This document shows positions 41,241-49,773 of a stretch of 64,000 nucleotides of DNA, piece by piece (the stretch's first letter is position 1; each line of letters starts with the position of its first letter). The stretch comes from Tabrizicola sp. (GTDB lineage Bacteria; Pseudomonadota; Alphaproteobacteria; Rhodobacterales; Rhodobacteraceae): assembly GCF_030694085.1 (NCBI RefSeq), contig NZ_JAUXZE010000035.1, positions 186,001 through 250,000 on the forward strand, written 5' to 3'. The notes under the pieces were generated by a model, which saw nothing but the letters and a program-made list of their open reading frames with translations, was not told where the DNA came from and did not search any database. Position numbers and translations under genes: made by a program.

Positions 41241-42191
41241 ATGAAAATCGCCCGCTACACCGCCTACGGCGGCCCCGAGACCGTCGTCCTGGAAGACGCC
41301 CCCATCCCCACCCCGGGACCGGGAGAGCTTCTGATCCGCACCCGCGCCGCCCCCGTCACCGCAGGCGACGCCCGCATGCGGTCGGGAAAGGTCCCCCGTG
41401 GCCTCGGCCTGATGATCCGCCTGGCCATCGGCTGGTCCCGCCCCAAGGTCGCCCCCGGATGGGCCTTCGCGGGCGAAGTTGCGGCCCTCGGCTTCAACGT
41501 CACCACGTTCCAGGAAGGCCAGCGCGTCTTCGGCCTGAAGGGGTTCAAGGGCGGCGCGCATGCCGAATACCTGACGATCCCTGCCACCGGGGCCGTGCTG
41601 CCCCTCCCTGAAAGCCTCAGCTACGAACAGGGCGCCGCCTTCTTCTTCGGCGGCCTCACTGCCGCCGAGTTCCTGATCGACCGCGCCAAGCTTGCTTCCG
41701 GTGAACGCCTGCTTGTTGCAGGGGCCACCGGATCTGTCGGCAGTGCCGCTGTCCAGATCGCCCGCCATATCGGAGCCGAAGTCGCCGCCACCGCCTCGCC
41801 CGCCAACCACCCCCTCGCCCGCCAGCTTGGCGCGTCCGAGGTCACCGACTACCGCAGCGGACCGCCGAAGGGTCCGTTCGACGTGATCCTCGACGTGATG
41901 GGCAGCCTTGGCTGGAAGGGGGCAAAGCCTCTCCTCTCCCCCAAGGGCCGACTGGTCCTGATCACCGCCGATCTGTCCGAAATGCTTGCCTCGGCCTTGC
42001 GGTCCCGAAGGTTCATCACCGGGACCAACAAGGACGACCTGCCGTCCATGCAGCGCCTGATCGATCTGCACAAGACGGGCGGCTACACGCCCATCGTCGG
42101 CCCGGTCCTGCCCTTCTCCCAGCTGAGCGAGGCGCACCGGGTCGCCGAAAGCTTCCACAAGCCGGGTAATCTTGTCGTGACGATGGGCTGA
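41241..42191 (+). CDS. Zinc-independent quinone oxidoreductase-like alcohol dehydrogenase
   Basis: 316 residues, MDR superfamily. Opening MKIARYTAYGGPETVVLEDAPIPTPGPGELLIRT is typical of the quinone reductase group. The NADP-binding Rossmann part is VAGATGSVGSAAVQIARH near 158-175. Catalytic-zinc residues of true alcohol dehydrogenases are absent, so it likely reduces quinones or enones with NADPH in the cytosol. No ribosome-binding sequence is visible before the ATG (ACCCTCACCCC), which is unusual for a clear gene. The 72-bp shared element lies 60 bp upstream. Confidence 0.87.
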   Translation: MKIARYTAYGGPETVVLEDAPIPTPGPGELLIRTRAAPVTAGDARMRSGKVPRGLGLMIRLAIGWSRPKVAPGWAFAGEVAALGFNVTTFQEGQRVFGLKGFKGGAHAEYLTIPATGAVLPLPESLSYEQGAAFFFGGLTAAEFLIDRAKLASGERLLVAGATGSVGSAAVQIARHIGAEVAATASPANHPLARQLGASEVTDYRSGPPKGPFDVILDVMGSLGWKGAKPLLSPKGRLVLITADLSEMLASALRSRRFITGTNKDDLPSMQRLIDLHKTGGYTPIVGPVLPFSQLSEAHRVAESFHKPGNLVVTMG

Positions 42192-42201
42192 GGAGGCAGG
42201 C

Positions 42202-42229
42202 GTAGGGTGGGCGATCCGCCCACCGCCCG
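42202..42229. repeat. GTAGGGTGGGCGAT hairpin, copy 1
   Basis: GGTGGGCGATCCGCCCACC forms a stem between the convergent ends of the oxidoreductase and hemolysin III genes. The same GTAGGGTGGGCGAT start occurs as a perfect palindrome at 49746-49773, also between convergent genes. Likely a repeat-derived terminator. Confidence 0.65.
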
Positions 42230-42230
42230 G

Positions 42231-42890
42231 TCAGGCAAGGGCGACCGCAACGGCGGCGAAGTGCAACCCTGCGGCCACGGCGACAAAGCCGTGCCAGATC
42301 GCGTTCTGAAAGCGCAACCGTTCCCAGATGTAGAACCCGACGCCCGCCACATAGGTCGCACCCCCAGCCACCAGCAGCCAGAGCGAGACGGCGGGCAAGG
42401 CCGCAGTCACCGGGCCGATGGCGATGATCCCGACCCAGCCCAGCATGACATAGGCCAGGATCGACAGTCGGTCATAGCGACCCGGCAGCACCACCTTTAC
42501 CAGGATGCCCAGCACCGCGCCGGTCCAGACGACACCACCCAGCACCCAGGGCCACGCCCCGTCGAGATGCGGGATAAGCGCCGTGTAGGTCCCGGCAATC
42601 ATCACATAGATCATCGAATGATCGAACCGCCGCAGCAGCCACTTCAACGCCGAGGGCGGGGTCATGTTGTAGGCCAGCGAGAAGCCCCACATCAGGAAGA
42701 ACCCGGCCGCATAGACCGTCAGGGCGGTGAAGGTCCCAAGGCCGGCGGTCTGCAATCCGTGAAACAGCAACAGCGGGAAGGCGATCAACCCGGCCAGCAG
42801 GGCCAGCGCATGCACGATGCCGTCGGCCAGCAATTCGCCCAGCGACAGCTCGCGTTTCAAGGTGCGGTAGTGATCGGCGGGAAGGGGCAT
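42231..42890 (-). CDS. Hemolysin III family (PAQR/TrhA) membrane protein
   Basis: 219 residues with seven hydrophobic segments. Motifs: ELLADGIVHALALLAG, FSLAYNM, RFDHSMIYVMIAGTYTALIP, and a late FQNAIWHGFVAVAAGLHF. The conserved Asp and His set (D in RFDHS, H in WH-F and LHF) is the metal site of PAQR proteins. TrhA members adjust membrane fluidity or act as putative hydrolases; true haemolysis is doubtful. Convergent with the oxidoreductase gene. Confidence 0.9.
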   Translation of the reverse strand: MPLPADHYRTLKRELSLGELLADGIVHALALLAGLIAFPLLLFHGLQTAGLGTFTALTVYAAGFFLMWGFSLAYNMTPPSALKWLLRRFDHSMIYVMIAGTYTALIPHLDGAWPWVLGGVVWTGAVLGILVKVVLPGRYDRLSILAYVMLGWVGIIAIGPVTAALPAVSLWLLVAGGATYVAGVGFYIWERLRFQNAIWHGFVAVAAGLHFAAVAVALA

Positions 42891-42975
42891 GGGTCCAGTC
42901 TGGCAAGGGATTGTTACCAGAAGATGACCGGGGCCATGCGCCGGTCAAGCCACCTTCCCGCGATCTGACCCCACG

Positions 42976-43629
42976 TCACCGCCGCGCGGCCCAGAGAAGC
43001 CCGCGCCGCATCAGTTCGGCCGCCGGGCCGTGGTCGATGACGGTCTTCTGGTGGCCAAGTGCGTTGTAATAGACCCGCCCCGCGCCGTAGCCCTTGGTGA
43101 AGACCACCGGCATCGCCACGGGCCCGTTCACAGCATGCGGGCCGTCCACCACCGGGAAATCGCAGACGGCATGGACCTTCACCGCAGGATCGACGTGCAG
43201 GTAATACTGCTCGGTCGTCACCGTGAAATCGCCGACGCCCGCGACCAGAGGGGCGTCCGAGGTGATCCGCACCCCGTATTCCACCCCGTCATTGCCCGGA
43301 TGCGCCACCCATTGCGCGCCGGTCATGAACTGCCAGTCGACGTTCTCGCGGAAGGCGTCGCACATGCCGCCGTGGCAGCCGGCGATCCCGGTGCCGGCCG
43401 CCACGGCCGCACAGGCGTTCAACGCCTGCTGCTTTTCGATCTTCGACATGGTCCAGACCGGGACGATCAGGTCGTAGACCTTAAGCGCCTCTGCGTCGTC
43501 GAAACACGCAAGGCTGTCGGTCAGCGTGACCTCCATCCCTTCCTCGCGCAGCCAGTCGGCGAACATCGGGCCGACCTTTTCGGGCTCGTGCCCTTCCCAT
43601 CCGCCCCAGGTGACCAGTGCCTTTGCCAT
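42976..43629 (-). CDS. ThuA-like protein
   Basis: 217 residues from ATG 43629 (MAKALVTWGGWEGHEPEKV), preceded by GAGGG. The class I glutamine amidotransferase-like fold of ThuA is seen in LIVPVWTMSKIEKQQ, GTGIAGCHGGMCDAF, and late PVVFTKGYGAGRVYYNALGH. ThuA is linked to trehalose and disaccharide use in rhizobia, but the reaction is not known. It lies 10 bp after the aldo/keto reductase gene on the same strand, so the two form a likely sugar-oxidising unit. Confidence 0.86.
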   Translation of the reverse strand: MAKALVTWGGWEGHEPEKVGPMFADWLREEGMEVTLTDSLACFDDAEALKVYDLIVPVWTMSKIEKQQALNACAAVAAGTGIAGCHGGMCDAFRENVDWQFMTGAQWVAHPGNDGVEYGVRITSDAPLVAGVGDFTVTTEQYYLHVDPAVKVHAVCDFPVVDGPHAVNGPVAMPVVFTKGYGAGRVYYNALGHQKTVIDHGPAAELMRRGLLWAARR

Positions 43630-43639
43630 TCGCTTTCCC

Positions 43640-44629
43640 TCAGAACCGCTGCGGTGCTTCGGGCTTGTTCTGCACCACTTCCTCGATCGCTGCCAGCACA
43701 TCCGGCGTAAGCTTGGCCTTGTGGTCCAGCGCCTTGAGGTTGTCGGTCAGCTGCTCCAGCCGCGAGGCCCCCAGGATCACCGTCGAGACCCGCGGGTTCG
43801 CTAGGCACCACAGCAGCGCAAGGTGATGGATCGGCATCCCCGCGCCCTCGGCGATCTTCGCCAGCGCCTTCACCTGCTCGACCCGCCGCCGACCCTTCGG
43901 CCCGGCGATGATGTCGCGCAGCCATTCATAGCCGGGCAGAGCGGCCCGGCTGTCCTGCGGGATGCCGTCGTTGTACTTGCCGGTCAGCAAGCCCGAGGCC
44001 AGAGGCGACCAGATCGTCGTGCCAAGTCCGAAGGTGTCATAGACTGGCGCATAGTCGCGTTCGACCTTTTCCCGCTCGAAGAGGTTGTATTGCGGCTGCT
44101 CCATCACCGGCGGGGTGAGGCCGTCGCGCCGCGCCACCAGATGCGCCTCGGTGATCTGTTGGCCGGACCATTCCGAGGTGCCCCAATACAGAACCTTCCC
44201 CTGAACGATCAGGTTGTGCATCGCCCGCACGGTTTCCTCGATCGGCGTGTCGATGTCGGGGCGGTGGCAGAAGTAAAGGTCCAGATGCTCCACCCGCAGC
44301 CGCTTCAGCGCCGCGTGACACGCCTCGGTCACATGCTTGGCCGACAACCCGCGCTGGGTTGGCTTCTCGCCACCCCAGAACACCTTGGACGAGACGATAT
44401 AGCTGTCCCGGCCCCACCCCAGTTCCTGGATCGCCTGACCCATCACCAGCTCGGACGCGCCCGCCTCATAGCCTTCGGCGTTGTCGAAGAAGTTGATCCC
44501 GGCGTCATAGGCGGCGGTCAGAAGGTCCTTGGCGGGGCGCAGGTCGACCTGCTTGGCGAAAGTCACCCAAGAACCGAAAGAGAACTCCGATACCTTCAGC
44601 CCCGATTTGCCCAAGCGACGATAGTCCAT
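43640..44629 (-). CDS. Aldo/keto reductase (voltage-gated K channel beta/YghZ type)
   Basis: 329 residues. MDYRRLGKSGLKVSEFSFGSW begins a TIM barrel; catalytic residues are in DAGINFFDNAEGYEAG (Asp, Tyr), SSKVFWGG (Lys), and YFCHRPDIDTPIEE (His). The NADPH site is in the late LGASRLEQLTDNLKAL. The substrate is unknown. It precedes a ThuA-like gene. The protein is close to the Kv-beta subgroup because of the SSKVFWGGEKPTQRGLS loop. Confidence 0.9.
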   Translation of the reverse strand: MDYRRLGKSGLKVSEFSFGSWVTFAKQVDLRPAKDLLTAAYDAGINFFDNAEGYEAGASELVMGQAIQELGWGRDSYIVSSKVFWGGEKPTQRGLSAKHVTEACHAALKRLRVEHLDLYFCHRPDIDTPIEETVRAMHNLIVQGKVLYWGTSEWSGQQITEAHLVARRDGLTPPVMEQPQYNLFEREKVERDYAPVYDTFGLGTTIWSPLASGLLTGKYNDGIPQDSRAALPGYEWLRDIIAGPKGRRRVEQVKALAKIAEGAGMPIHHLALLWCLANPRVSTVILGASRLEQLTDNLKALDHKAKLTPDVLAAIEEVVQNKPEAPQRF

Positions 44630-44703
44630 GATGGCCTCCTGAATGTGCGTGTCGGGGGTGAAGGTGACCGCAGGGCCGCAAAGGTCAAGGGGTTTAGGTC
44701 GGA

Positions 44704-45351
44704 TCAGTCCCGCCCGATGACGATATGATTGGCCCCCTCGCCCGCGACCTGGCGCATAACGCGGTAGCCAAGGGCCGGAAGGTCGAGGTCCGCGAACAGC
44801 GCCTCACCCTGGCCCAGCAAGACGGGCGACACCGCGAAATGCGCCTCGTCGATGTGGCGGCCCCGGAATGCCTCGCGCAGGGTCGCGACCCCGCCGCCAA
44901 GGCGCACATCCTTGCCCCCGGCAGCGGCCCTGGCGCGGGTCAGGGCGTCGTTGAGCCCGTCGGTGACAAAATGAAAGGTCGTGCCCCCCGCCATCACCAG
45001 GTCGGGCCGATGGTAGTTGGTCAGGACGAAGACCGGGCAATGATAGGGCGGCTCGTCGCCCCACCAGCCTTTCCAGTCCTCGTCTGGCCAAGGCCCGCGC
45101 ACCGGGCCGAACATGTTGCGGCCCAGGATCCAGGAACCGATGTTGCGGAACCCTTCGGCGGCAAAGCCTTCGTCCACGCTGTCGGCTTCGCCCCCACCCG
45201 CGCCGTGCATCGCCTGAAAGGTCCTGGTCTTGAACACCCAGCCGTGCAGCGCCATGCCGCCCTTGCCAAGAGGATCGGCCAGCGACTGGTCCGGCCCGGC
45301 GCCGAAGCCGTCGACCGAAATGGAGAAGCAGCGGACGACGAGCTTTGACAT
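44704..45351 (-). CDS. Dihydrofolate reductase-like (RibD C-terminal domain) protein
   Basis: 215 residues. The fold is that of the RibD C-terminal reductase: LVVRCFSISVDGFGAGPDQSL at the start, NIGSWILGRNMFGPVRGPW, PVFVLTNYHRPDLVMAGGTTFHFV in the middle, and KDVRLGGGVATLREAFRGRHIDEAHFAVSPVLLGQGEALF. The family uses NADPH for small-molecule reduction; the physiological substrate here is unknown. Stands alone between the reductase and proS. Confidence 0.85.
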   Translation of the reverse strand: MSKLVVRCFSISVDGFGAGPDQSLADPLGKGGMALHGWVFKTRTFQAMHGAGGGEADSVDEGFAAEGFRNIGSWILGRNMFGPVRGPWPDEDWKGWWGDEPPYHCPVFVLTNYHRPDLVMAGGTTFHFVTDGLNDALTRARAAAGGKDVRLGGGVATLREAFRGRHIDEAHFAVSPVLLGQGEALFADLDLPALGYRVMRQVAGEGANHIVIGRD

Positions 45352-45456
45352 GACGGCCTCCGTTCCGGCGCAGCATAACGGGCGCAGGCGCTGAGGTCAG
45401 CAGAAACCCGAGGAGGTGGTTTCGGGTCGCGGCCGCAACAGCCGCAATCCGCCAAA

Positions 45457-46794
45457 TCAGTGCCCGGCGTAGATCTGGGCGATGCGGTCGACGGCGGCCC
45501 CGGGCGAGACCTCTTCGGATTCGCCCGTGCGGCGCGAGGTCAGTTCTACCACCCCGTTCGCCAGACCCCGAGGGCCGACGGTGATCCGCCAGGGCAGGCC
45601 GATCAGGTCCATCGTGGCGAACTTCGCCCCGGCGCGTTCGTCGCGGTCGTCGTAAAGTGCCTCCAGCCCCTTGGCCTTCAACGCCTTGTACAGCCCTTCG
45701 CAGGCCGCATCCGCCGCGCTGTCGCCCTGCTTGAGGTTCACGATCCCGACCGGGAAGGGCGTGACCCCCTCGGGCCAGATGATCCCCTTGTCGTCGTGGC
45801 TGGCCTCGATGATCGCGCCCAGAAGGCGGCTGACGCCAATCCCGTGCGACCCCATCTCGACCGGAACCTTGGTGCCCTCGGCGGTCGTGACCTCGGCCCC
45901 CATCGCCTCGGAATACTTGGTGCCGAAGTAGAAGATCTGCCCGACCTCGATGCCGCGGCCGACCTTGCGATGCGCCTCGGGGACCTGGTCGAATACCGCC
46001 TGATCGTGGGTCTCGTCGGTGCGGGCGTAAAGGGTGGTGAACTCCTTGCAGACGTCGGCCACCTGATCGCGGTCGTCATAGTCGATGTCGCGCTGGCCGA
46101 GTTTCAGGGCGGTCACGCGGTCGTCGTAGAAGACCTCGCTCTCTCCGGTCTGGGCCAGCACCAGGAATTCATGCGTGTTGTCGCCGCCGATGGGACCCGA
46201 GGCCGCGCGCATCGGGATCGCGGTCAGGCCCATGCGTTCATAGGTCCGCAGGTAGCTGACCATGTGGCGGTTGTAGGCATGCAGCGCCGCGTCGCGGTCA
46301 ACGTCGAAGTTGTAGCCGTCCTTCATCAGGAACTCACGCCCGCGCATCACGCCGAAGCGGGGCCGCATCTCGTCGCGGAACTTCCACTGGATGTGGTAGA
46401 GCGTCAGCGGCAGGTCCTTGTAGCTGTTGACGTGGGACCGGAAGATGTCGGTGATCATCTCCTCGTTGGTGGGACCGTAGAGCATCTCGCGCTCCTGCCG
46501 GTCCTTGATCCGCAGCATTTCCTGGCCGTAGTCGTCGTAGCGGCCGGATTCCCGCCACAGGTCGGCGGGCTGCAGGGTGGGCATCAGAAGCGGGATGTGA
46601 CCGGCGCGGATCTGTTCCTGGTTCACGATCTCCTCGACCCGGCGCAGGACCCGCAGGCCCAGCGGCAGCCAGGAATAGATCCCTGCGGCCTGCTGCTTGA
46701 TCATGCCCGCCCGCAGCATGTAGCGGTGCGAGACGATCTGCGCCTCGGCGGGGTTTTCCTTGAGGACGGGAAGGAAGTAGCGGGAGAGACGCAT
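45457..46794 (-). CDS. proS: Prolyl-tRNA synthetase
   Basis: 445 residues from ATG 46794 ([19 protein letters not shown]); the frame to 46893 adds a non-conserved stretch. Class II motifs are seen: motif 2 with [26 protein letters not shown], motif 3 in [20 protein letters not shown]. The length lacks the editing insertion of E. coli ProRS, as is usual in alphaproteobacteria. The C-terminal anticodon-binding domain ends [23 protein letters not shown]. The 72-bp shared element lies 70 bp upstream. Confidence 0.95.
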   Translation of the reverse strand: MRLSRYFLPVLKENPAEAQIVSHRYMLRAGMIKQQAAGIYSWLPLGLRVLRRVEEIVNQEQIRAGHIPLLMPTLQPADLWRESGRYDDYGQEMLRIKDRQEREMLYGPTNEEMITDIFRSHVNSYKDLPLTLYHIQWKFRDEMRPRFGVMRGREFLMKDGYNFDVDRDAALHAYNRHMVSYLRTYERMGLTAIPMRAASGPIGGDNTHEFLVLAQTGESEVFYDDRVTALKLGQRDIDYDDRDQVADVCKEFTTLYARTDETHDQAVFDQVPEAHRKVGRGIEVGQIFYFGTKYSEAMGAEVTTAEGTKVPVEMGSHGIGVSRLLGAIIEASHDDKGIIWPEGVTPFPVGIVNLKQGDSAADAACEGLYKALKAKGLEALYDDRDERAGAKFATMDLIGLPWRITVGPRGLANGVVELTSRRTGESEEVSPGAAVDRIAQIYAGH

Positions 46795-46863
46795 TTTGGC
46801 CTGCCATGCAAAGGGTCCCGCGTTTCCTAGCGGGTCGGAAGCAGGCAGGCAAGCGCGAGCGGG

Positions 46864-46935
46864 TGTCCACGGTGGACAGGCTTGGCCCATCAAGGGATTC
46901 CAGTGGGTTGTCTGCGGGCGTTAACCGCGGGTTAG
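46864..46935 (-). promoter_or_regulatory. Shared 72-bp upstream element, copy 3 (proS)
   Basis: Read toward proS: CTAACCCGCGGTTAAC (46935-46920; TTAAC-N5-GTTAAC with one change), a 41-base spacer, then the perfect palindrome TGTCCACCGTGGACA (46878-46864), 69 bp before the proS ATG. Spacer length equals that in the other two copies. GGCCAAGCCTG before the palindrome is identical to copy 1. Confidence 0.6.
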
Positions 46936-46980
46936 GGATTGCACTACGTCCGGCGCCCGTAACTGGGGTCATGCCAAGGC

Positions 46981-46997
46981 TCAACCCACTGGGTTGA
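46981..46997. promoter_or_regulatory. 17-bp odd palindrome in the proS/SH3 gap
   Basis: TCAACCCA-C-TGGGTTGA is perfectly symmetrical about a central base. CCAGTGGGTTG at 46900-46910 repeats its core in inverted orientation, so a protein could bind both and loop the 70 bases between. Position is upstream of both divergent genes. No known regulator is assigned. Confidence 0.4.
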
Positions 46998-47167
46998 TGG
47001 CGACACCGGCATGCGGCCCTGCGCGGACGGCTGTTACAACGGCGCCGTGGCGGCGCGTGGCTGCGACCTGGCATCAAGTGTCTGCAATTACCTCGTCGGT
47101 GAAGAACGCCCCGTCTGATGCTACGATGAAGTTTCCGCGTTGACCTGCAATGATTCGAGGACCCCGC

Positions 47168-48046
47168 ATGGATATGTCGTTTGCAAGATCGATCAGAATT
47201 CGCCTTCCTTTGATTGCGGGGTTCGTTCTGGCGGTTCTCCTGGCCACAACCCTGGCGTCACAAGCCCAGGTTTCAGAACGGGCCGAGCCGGTGACGGGCC
47301 CCGGCGTGACAACCATCGGAGGCATTGCGACCGGCGCGCGCATCAACGTCCGCAGCGGCCCGTCCGCGCTGTTCCCGGTGGTCGGGACGCTTGGCTACGG
47401 AACGCGGGTGACCAAGGGGCTTTGCATCGGGGGCGGCAGCGCCCGGTGGTGTGAGGTCGAGACGATGGATGGCAAGATATCGGGCTACGTCTCGGGGCGT
47501 TTCCTTGTGGAAGGGGCGGAGAGGCCGACCGACGACGATCTGGCGGGCGGCCCGGACTACTGGGCGGTGCGGGGCCTTGCGGCCAACGAACGCCTTGGTG
47601 TCCGACTTGAGCCAAGATCCGGCTCGACCGTGCTTGCCACGCTGAAGAACGACGAGATCGTCAGAAACCTTGGCTGCCGGATGACCGGGTCCCAGCGTTG
47701 GTGCCGGATCCGATCGCTCACCGGGATGGACGTCACCGGCTGGGTCGCCGCCCGCTACCTGCGCGAATCGCGTGGACCGATTGCGATCCAGCCCCCGGTC
47801 GGCGGCGGGTCCGGTGGCTCCGGCCCGGATTTCTATGTAGTGGCCGGGCTGGCTGCCGGCGATTTCCTGAACGTGCGCTCCAAGGCGTCGACGCAGGGGA
47901 CGGTGATTGCCCGACTTGCCCAGGGGGCCAGGGTCAAGAACCTTGGGTGCCAGGTGTCGGGGCAATCCCGCTGGTGCAAGATCCAGAAGACGGGCGGGGT
48001 CCAGGTCACCGGATGGGTGAACGGACGCTACCTGCGCGAGGGGTGA
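47168..48046 (+). CDS. Exported protein with three bacterial SH3 domains
   Basis: 292 residues from ATG 47168 with GAGGA at proper spacing. RIRLPLIAGFVLAVLLATTLASQAQ is a signal peptide. Three SH3b (SH3_3) units follow: INVRSGPSALFPVVGTLGYGTRV...GYVSGRFL, LGVRLEPRSGSTVLATLKNDEIV...GWVAARYL, and LNVRSKASTQGTVIARLAQGARV...GWVNGRYL. Each has a Cys pair (GLCIGG-WCEV, LGCRM-WCRI, LGCQV-WCKI). Such domains bind cell-wall peptides in the periplasm. No catalytic part is attached, so it may be a binding or sensing protein. Confidence 0.85.
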   Translation: MDMSFARSIRIRLPLIAGFVLAVLLATTLASQAQVSERAEPVTGPGVTTIGGIATGARINVRSGPSALFPVVGTLGYGTRVTKGLCIGGGSARWCEVETMDGKISGYVSGRFLVEGAERPTDDDLAGGPDYWAVRGLAANERLGVRLEPRSGSTVLATLKNDEIVRNLGCRMTGSQRWCRIRSLTGMDVTGWVAARYLRESRGPIAIQPPVGGGSGGSGPDFYVVAGLAAGDFLNVRSKASTQGTVIARLAQGARVKNLGCQVSGQSRWCKIQKTGGVQVTGWVNGRYLREG

Positions 48047-48123
48047 GCGCAAGGTCAGGCCGCGATGGCAGCCGCAAGGCACGGGGTTGACTTGGGAAAC
48101 ACTTGCCTGTCCCCTGCCTTCCC

Positions 48124-48972
48124 ATGCGTCCGCATGATAATCGCGCCTGGTTCCTGATCCTGCCTGCCCTGACGCTTTTGGGCCTTGTGGGCGCGCTGCC
48201 GCTGCTGGCGGTCATCAACTACGGCTTTCACGACATCTTCACCCTGTCCGATGTCTTCTGGGTTGGGCCGCAGTGGTTTGCGGACATCCTGCAGTCCGAC
48301 CGCTTCCTTGCCTCGCTGGGTCGGAGCCTTCTGTTCTCCATCCTCGCCCTTGGCATCCAGGTTCCGCTTGGGATCGGGGTGGCGCTGCTGCTGCTGACCT
48401 ATGGCAGGCGGGCGGTCTGGGGGCTGATGCTGGTGGCGCTGCCGCTGGTGGTGCCGTGGAACATGATCCCGATGTTCTGGCTGGGGCTGATCCAGCCCGA
48501 GACGGGGTTGCTGGGGCCGAGCCTCGCCACAGTCGGCTTCGACTGGAAGTTCACCGGCTGGCATACCTGGGTGCTGATCCTGGTGATGGACACCTGGCAC
48601 TGGCTGGGCCTGGTCGTGGTGCTGGCCTATGCCGGGCTGCCGGCGATCCCGCCCGCCTACTTGCAGGCGGCGGCCATCGACGGCGCCTCACGCTGGGCGG
48701 TGTTCCGGTTCATCCAGTTGCCGCGCATCACCGGGGCGCTGGCCATCGTGTTCCTCTTGCGCTTCGTCGACAGCTTCATGATCTACACCGAGGCCTTCGC
48801 GATCAACGCGGGCGGCCCCAACGACGCCACCCGCTTCCTGACGCTGGAACTGGGTGAGGAAATCAAGGGCTTTTCCTATGGCCAGGCGGCCGCGCGGGCG
48901 ACGCTGTATTTCCTGATCGTGCTGGCCGTGGTCTGGGCCTTCGTCGCCGCCACGCGTGAGCGCGAGACATGA
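48124..48972 (+). CDS. Sugar-type ABC transporter permease, subunit 1
   Basis: 282 residues from ATG 48124. Six membrane segments of the MalF/UgpA family. The cytosolic coupling (EAA) loop is AYAGLPAIPPAYLQAAAIDGASRWAVFRFIQLP. The next gene overlaps it by four bases (ATGA) and encodes the second permease. A substrate cannot be told; the pair somewhat resembles glycerol or polyol (GlpP/GlpQ) permeases. No ATPase or binding-protein gene lies beside it. Confidence 0.88.
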   Translation: MRPHDNRAWFLILPALTLLGLVGALPLLAVINYGFHDIFTLSDVFWVGPQWFADILQSDRFLASLGRSLLFSILALGIQVPLGIGVALLLLTYGRRAVWGLMLVALPLVVPWNMIPMFWLGLIQPETGLLGPSLATVGFDWKFTGWHTWVLILVMDTWHWLGLVVVLAYAGLPAIPPAYLQAAAIDGASRWAVFRFIQLPRITGALAIVFLLRFVDSFMIYTEAFAINAGGPNDATRFLTLELGEEIKGFSYGQAAARATLYFLIVLAVVWAFVAATRERET

Positions 48973-49745
48973 GACACCTGGGCATCCTCGCGCTTGCCGG
49001 ATTCATCCTGCTGCCGCTGGTGCAGGCCGTCATTCTCAGCTTCACGGCGACGCTGCCTACCGATCGGGTGGCCGAGGGGACCATCGGTCTGATGAATTAT
49101 CGCAGTGTCCTGGCCGCGCCCGAGCTGAAGGCGGCTATGGTAAATTCGCTGATCTACGTGGTCCTCAACGTCGGGCTTTGCATCGGGATCGGCCTGCCCG
49201 CAGCCTATGCGCTGGCCCGCTACCGCTTTGCCGGGGACCGGCATTTCCTGCTGATGATCCTGGTGTTCCGGGTCACGCCGCCGGTGGTGCTGTCCTTGCC
49301 GATCTTCATCCTGTTCAGCCAGTTCGGCCTGGTCAACTCACCCGTCGGGATCGCCCTGGTGCATTGCCTGTTCAACCTGCCGGTGGCGATCTGGGTGCTG
49401 GAAAGCTTCATTCGCGCGGTGCCAAGAGAGTTCGACGAGACGGCCTTCCTGGACGGTCACACGGGGGCTTCGTTCTTTTTCCGCCACCTTATCCCGCAGA
49501 TCGCGCCGGGGATCGGGGTGGCGGCCTTCTTCTGTTTCATCTTTTCCTGGGTCGAGGTCGTCTTCGCCCGCATCCTGACGGTCACCGGGGGCAAGCCGGT
49601 CACCATGGCGATCCAGGCGATGTTCAGCTTTCAGACCGACATCGGGATGGTGATGGCAATGACCTGCCTGTCGCTCGTGCCGGGGGTGGCGATGATCTGG
49701 TTCGTCCGAAACCATCTGGCGCGCGGCTTCACGCTGCGGGCCTGA
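48969..49745 (+). CDS. Sugar-type ABC transporter permease, subunit 2
   Basis: 258 residues. MalG/UgpE family with six membrane segments. The EAA loop is FIRAVPREFDETAFLDGHTGASFFFRHLIPQIAPG. It overlaps the first permease gene. Transport needs an ATPase pair and a binding protein, which are absent from at least 1.8 kb on both sides; they may be shared with another system or encoded elsewhere. The gene ends in front of a perfect 28-bp palindrome. Confidence 0.88.
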   Translation: MRHLGILALAGFILLPLVQAVILSFTATLPTDRVAEGTIGLMNYRSVLAAPELKAAMVNSLIYVVLNVGLCIGIGLPAAYALARYRFAGDRHFLLMILVFRVTPPVVLSLPIFILFSQFGLVNSPVGIALVHCLFNLPVAIWVLESFIRAVPREFDETAFLDGHTGASFFFRHLIPQIAPGIGVAAFFCFIFSWVEVVFARILTVTGGKPVTMAIQAMFSFQTDIGMVMAMTCLSLVPGVAMIWFVRNHLARGFTLRA

Positions 49746-49773
49746 GTAGGGTGGGCGATATCGCCCACCCTAC
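49746..49773. terminator. 28-bp perfect palindrome, bidirectional terminator or repeat
   Basis: Starts GTAGGGTGGGCGAT and continues as its exact complement. It lies between the convergent ABC permease gene and LuxR gene; the LuxR stop codon (49770-49772) is inside it. A shorter relative occurs at 42202-42229. Confidence 0.75.

Larger units (their letters stand above)
46795..47167. other. 373-bp divergent intergenic region of proS and the SH3 gene
   Basis: No gene is supported. It contains the shared 72-bp element (46864-46935), a repeated odd palindrome TCAACCCACTGGGTTGA (46981-46997) and an inverted partner of its left half CCAGTGGGTTG (46900-46910). Promoters of both flanking genes should lie here. 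Confidence 0.6.

Noticed and set aside
46795..46893. N-terminal extension of ProS to 46893
   Set aside because: The extension is unrelated to ProS and overlaps the regulatory element; family alignment starts at MRLSRYF.
47150..47168. Upstream in-frame starts for the SH3 gene
   Set aside because: The ribosome-binding sequence GAGGA fits the ATG at 47168; the earlier ATT/GTG-type start at 47150 has none.
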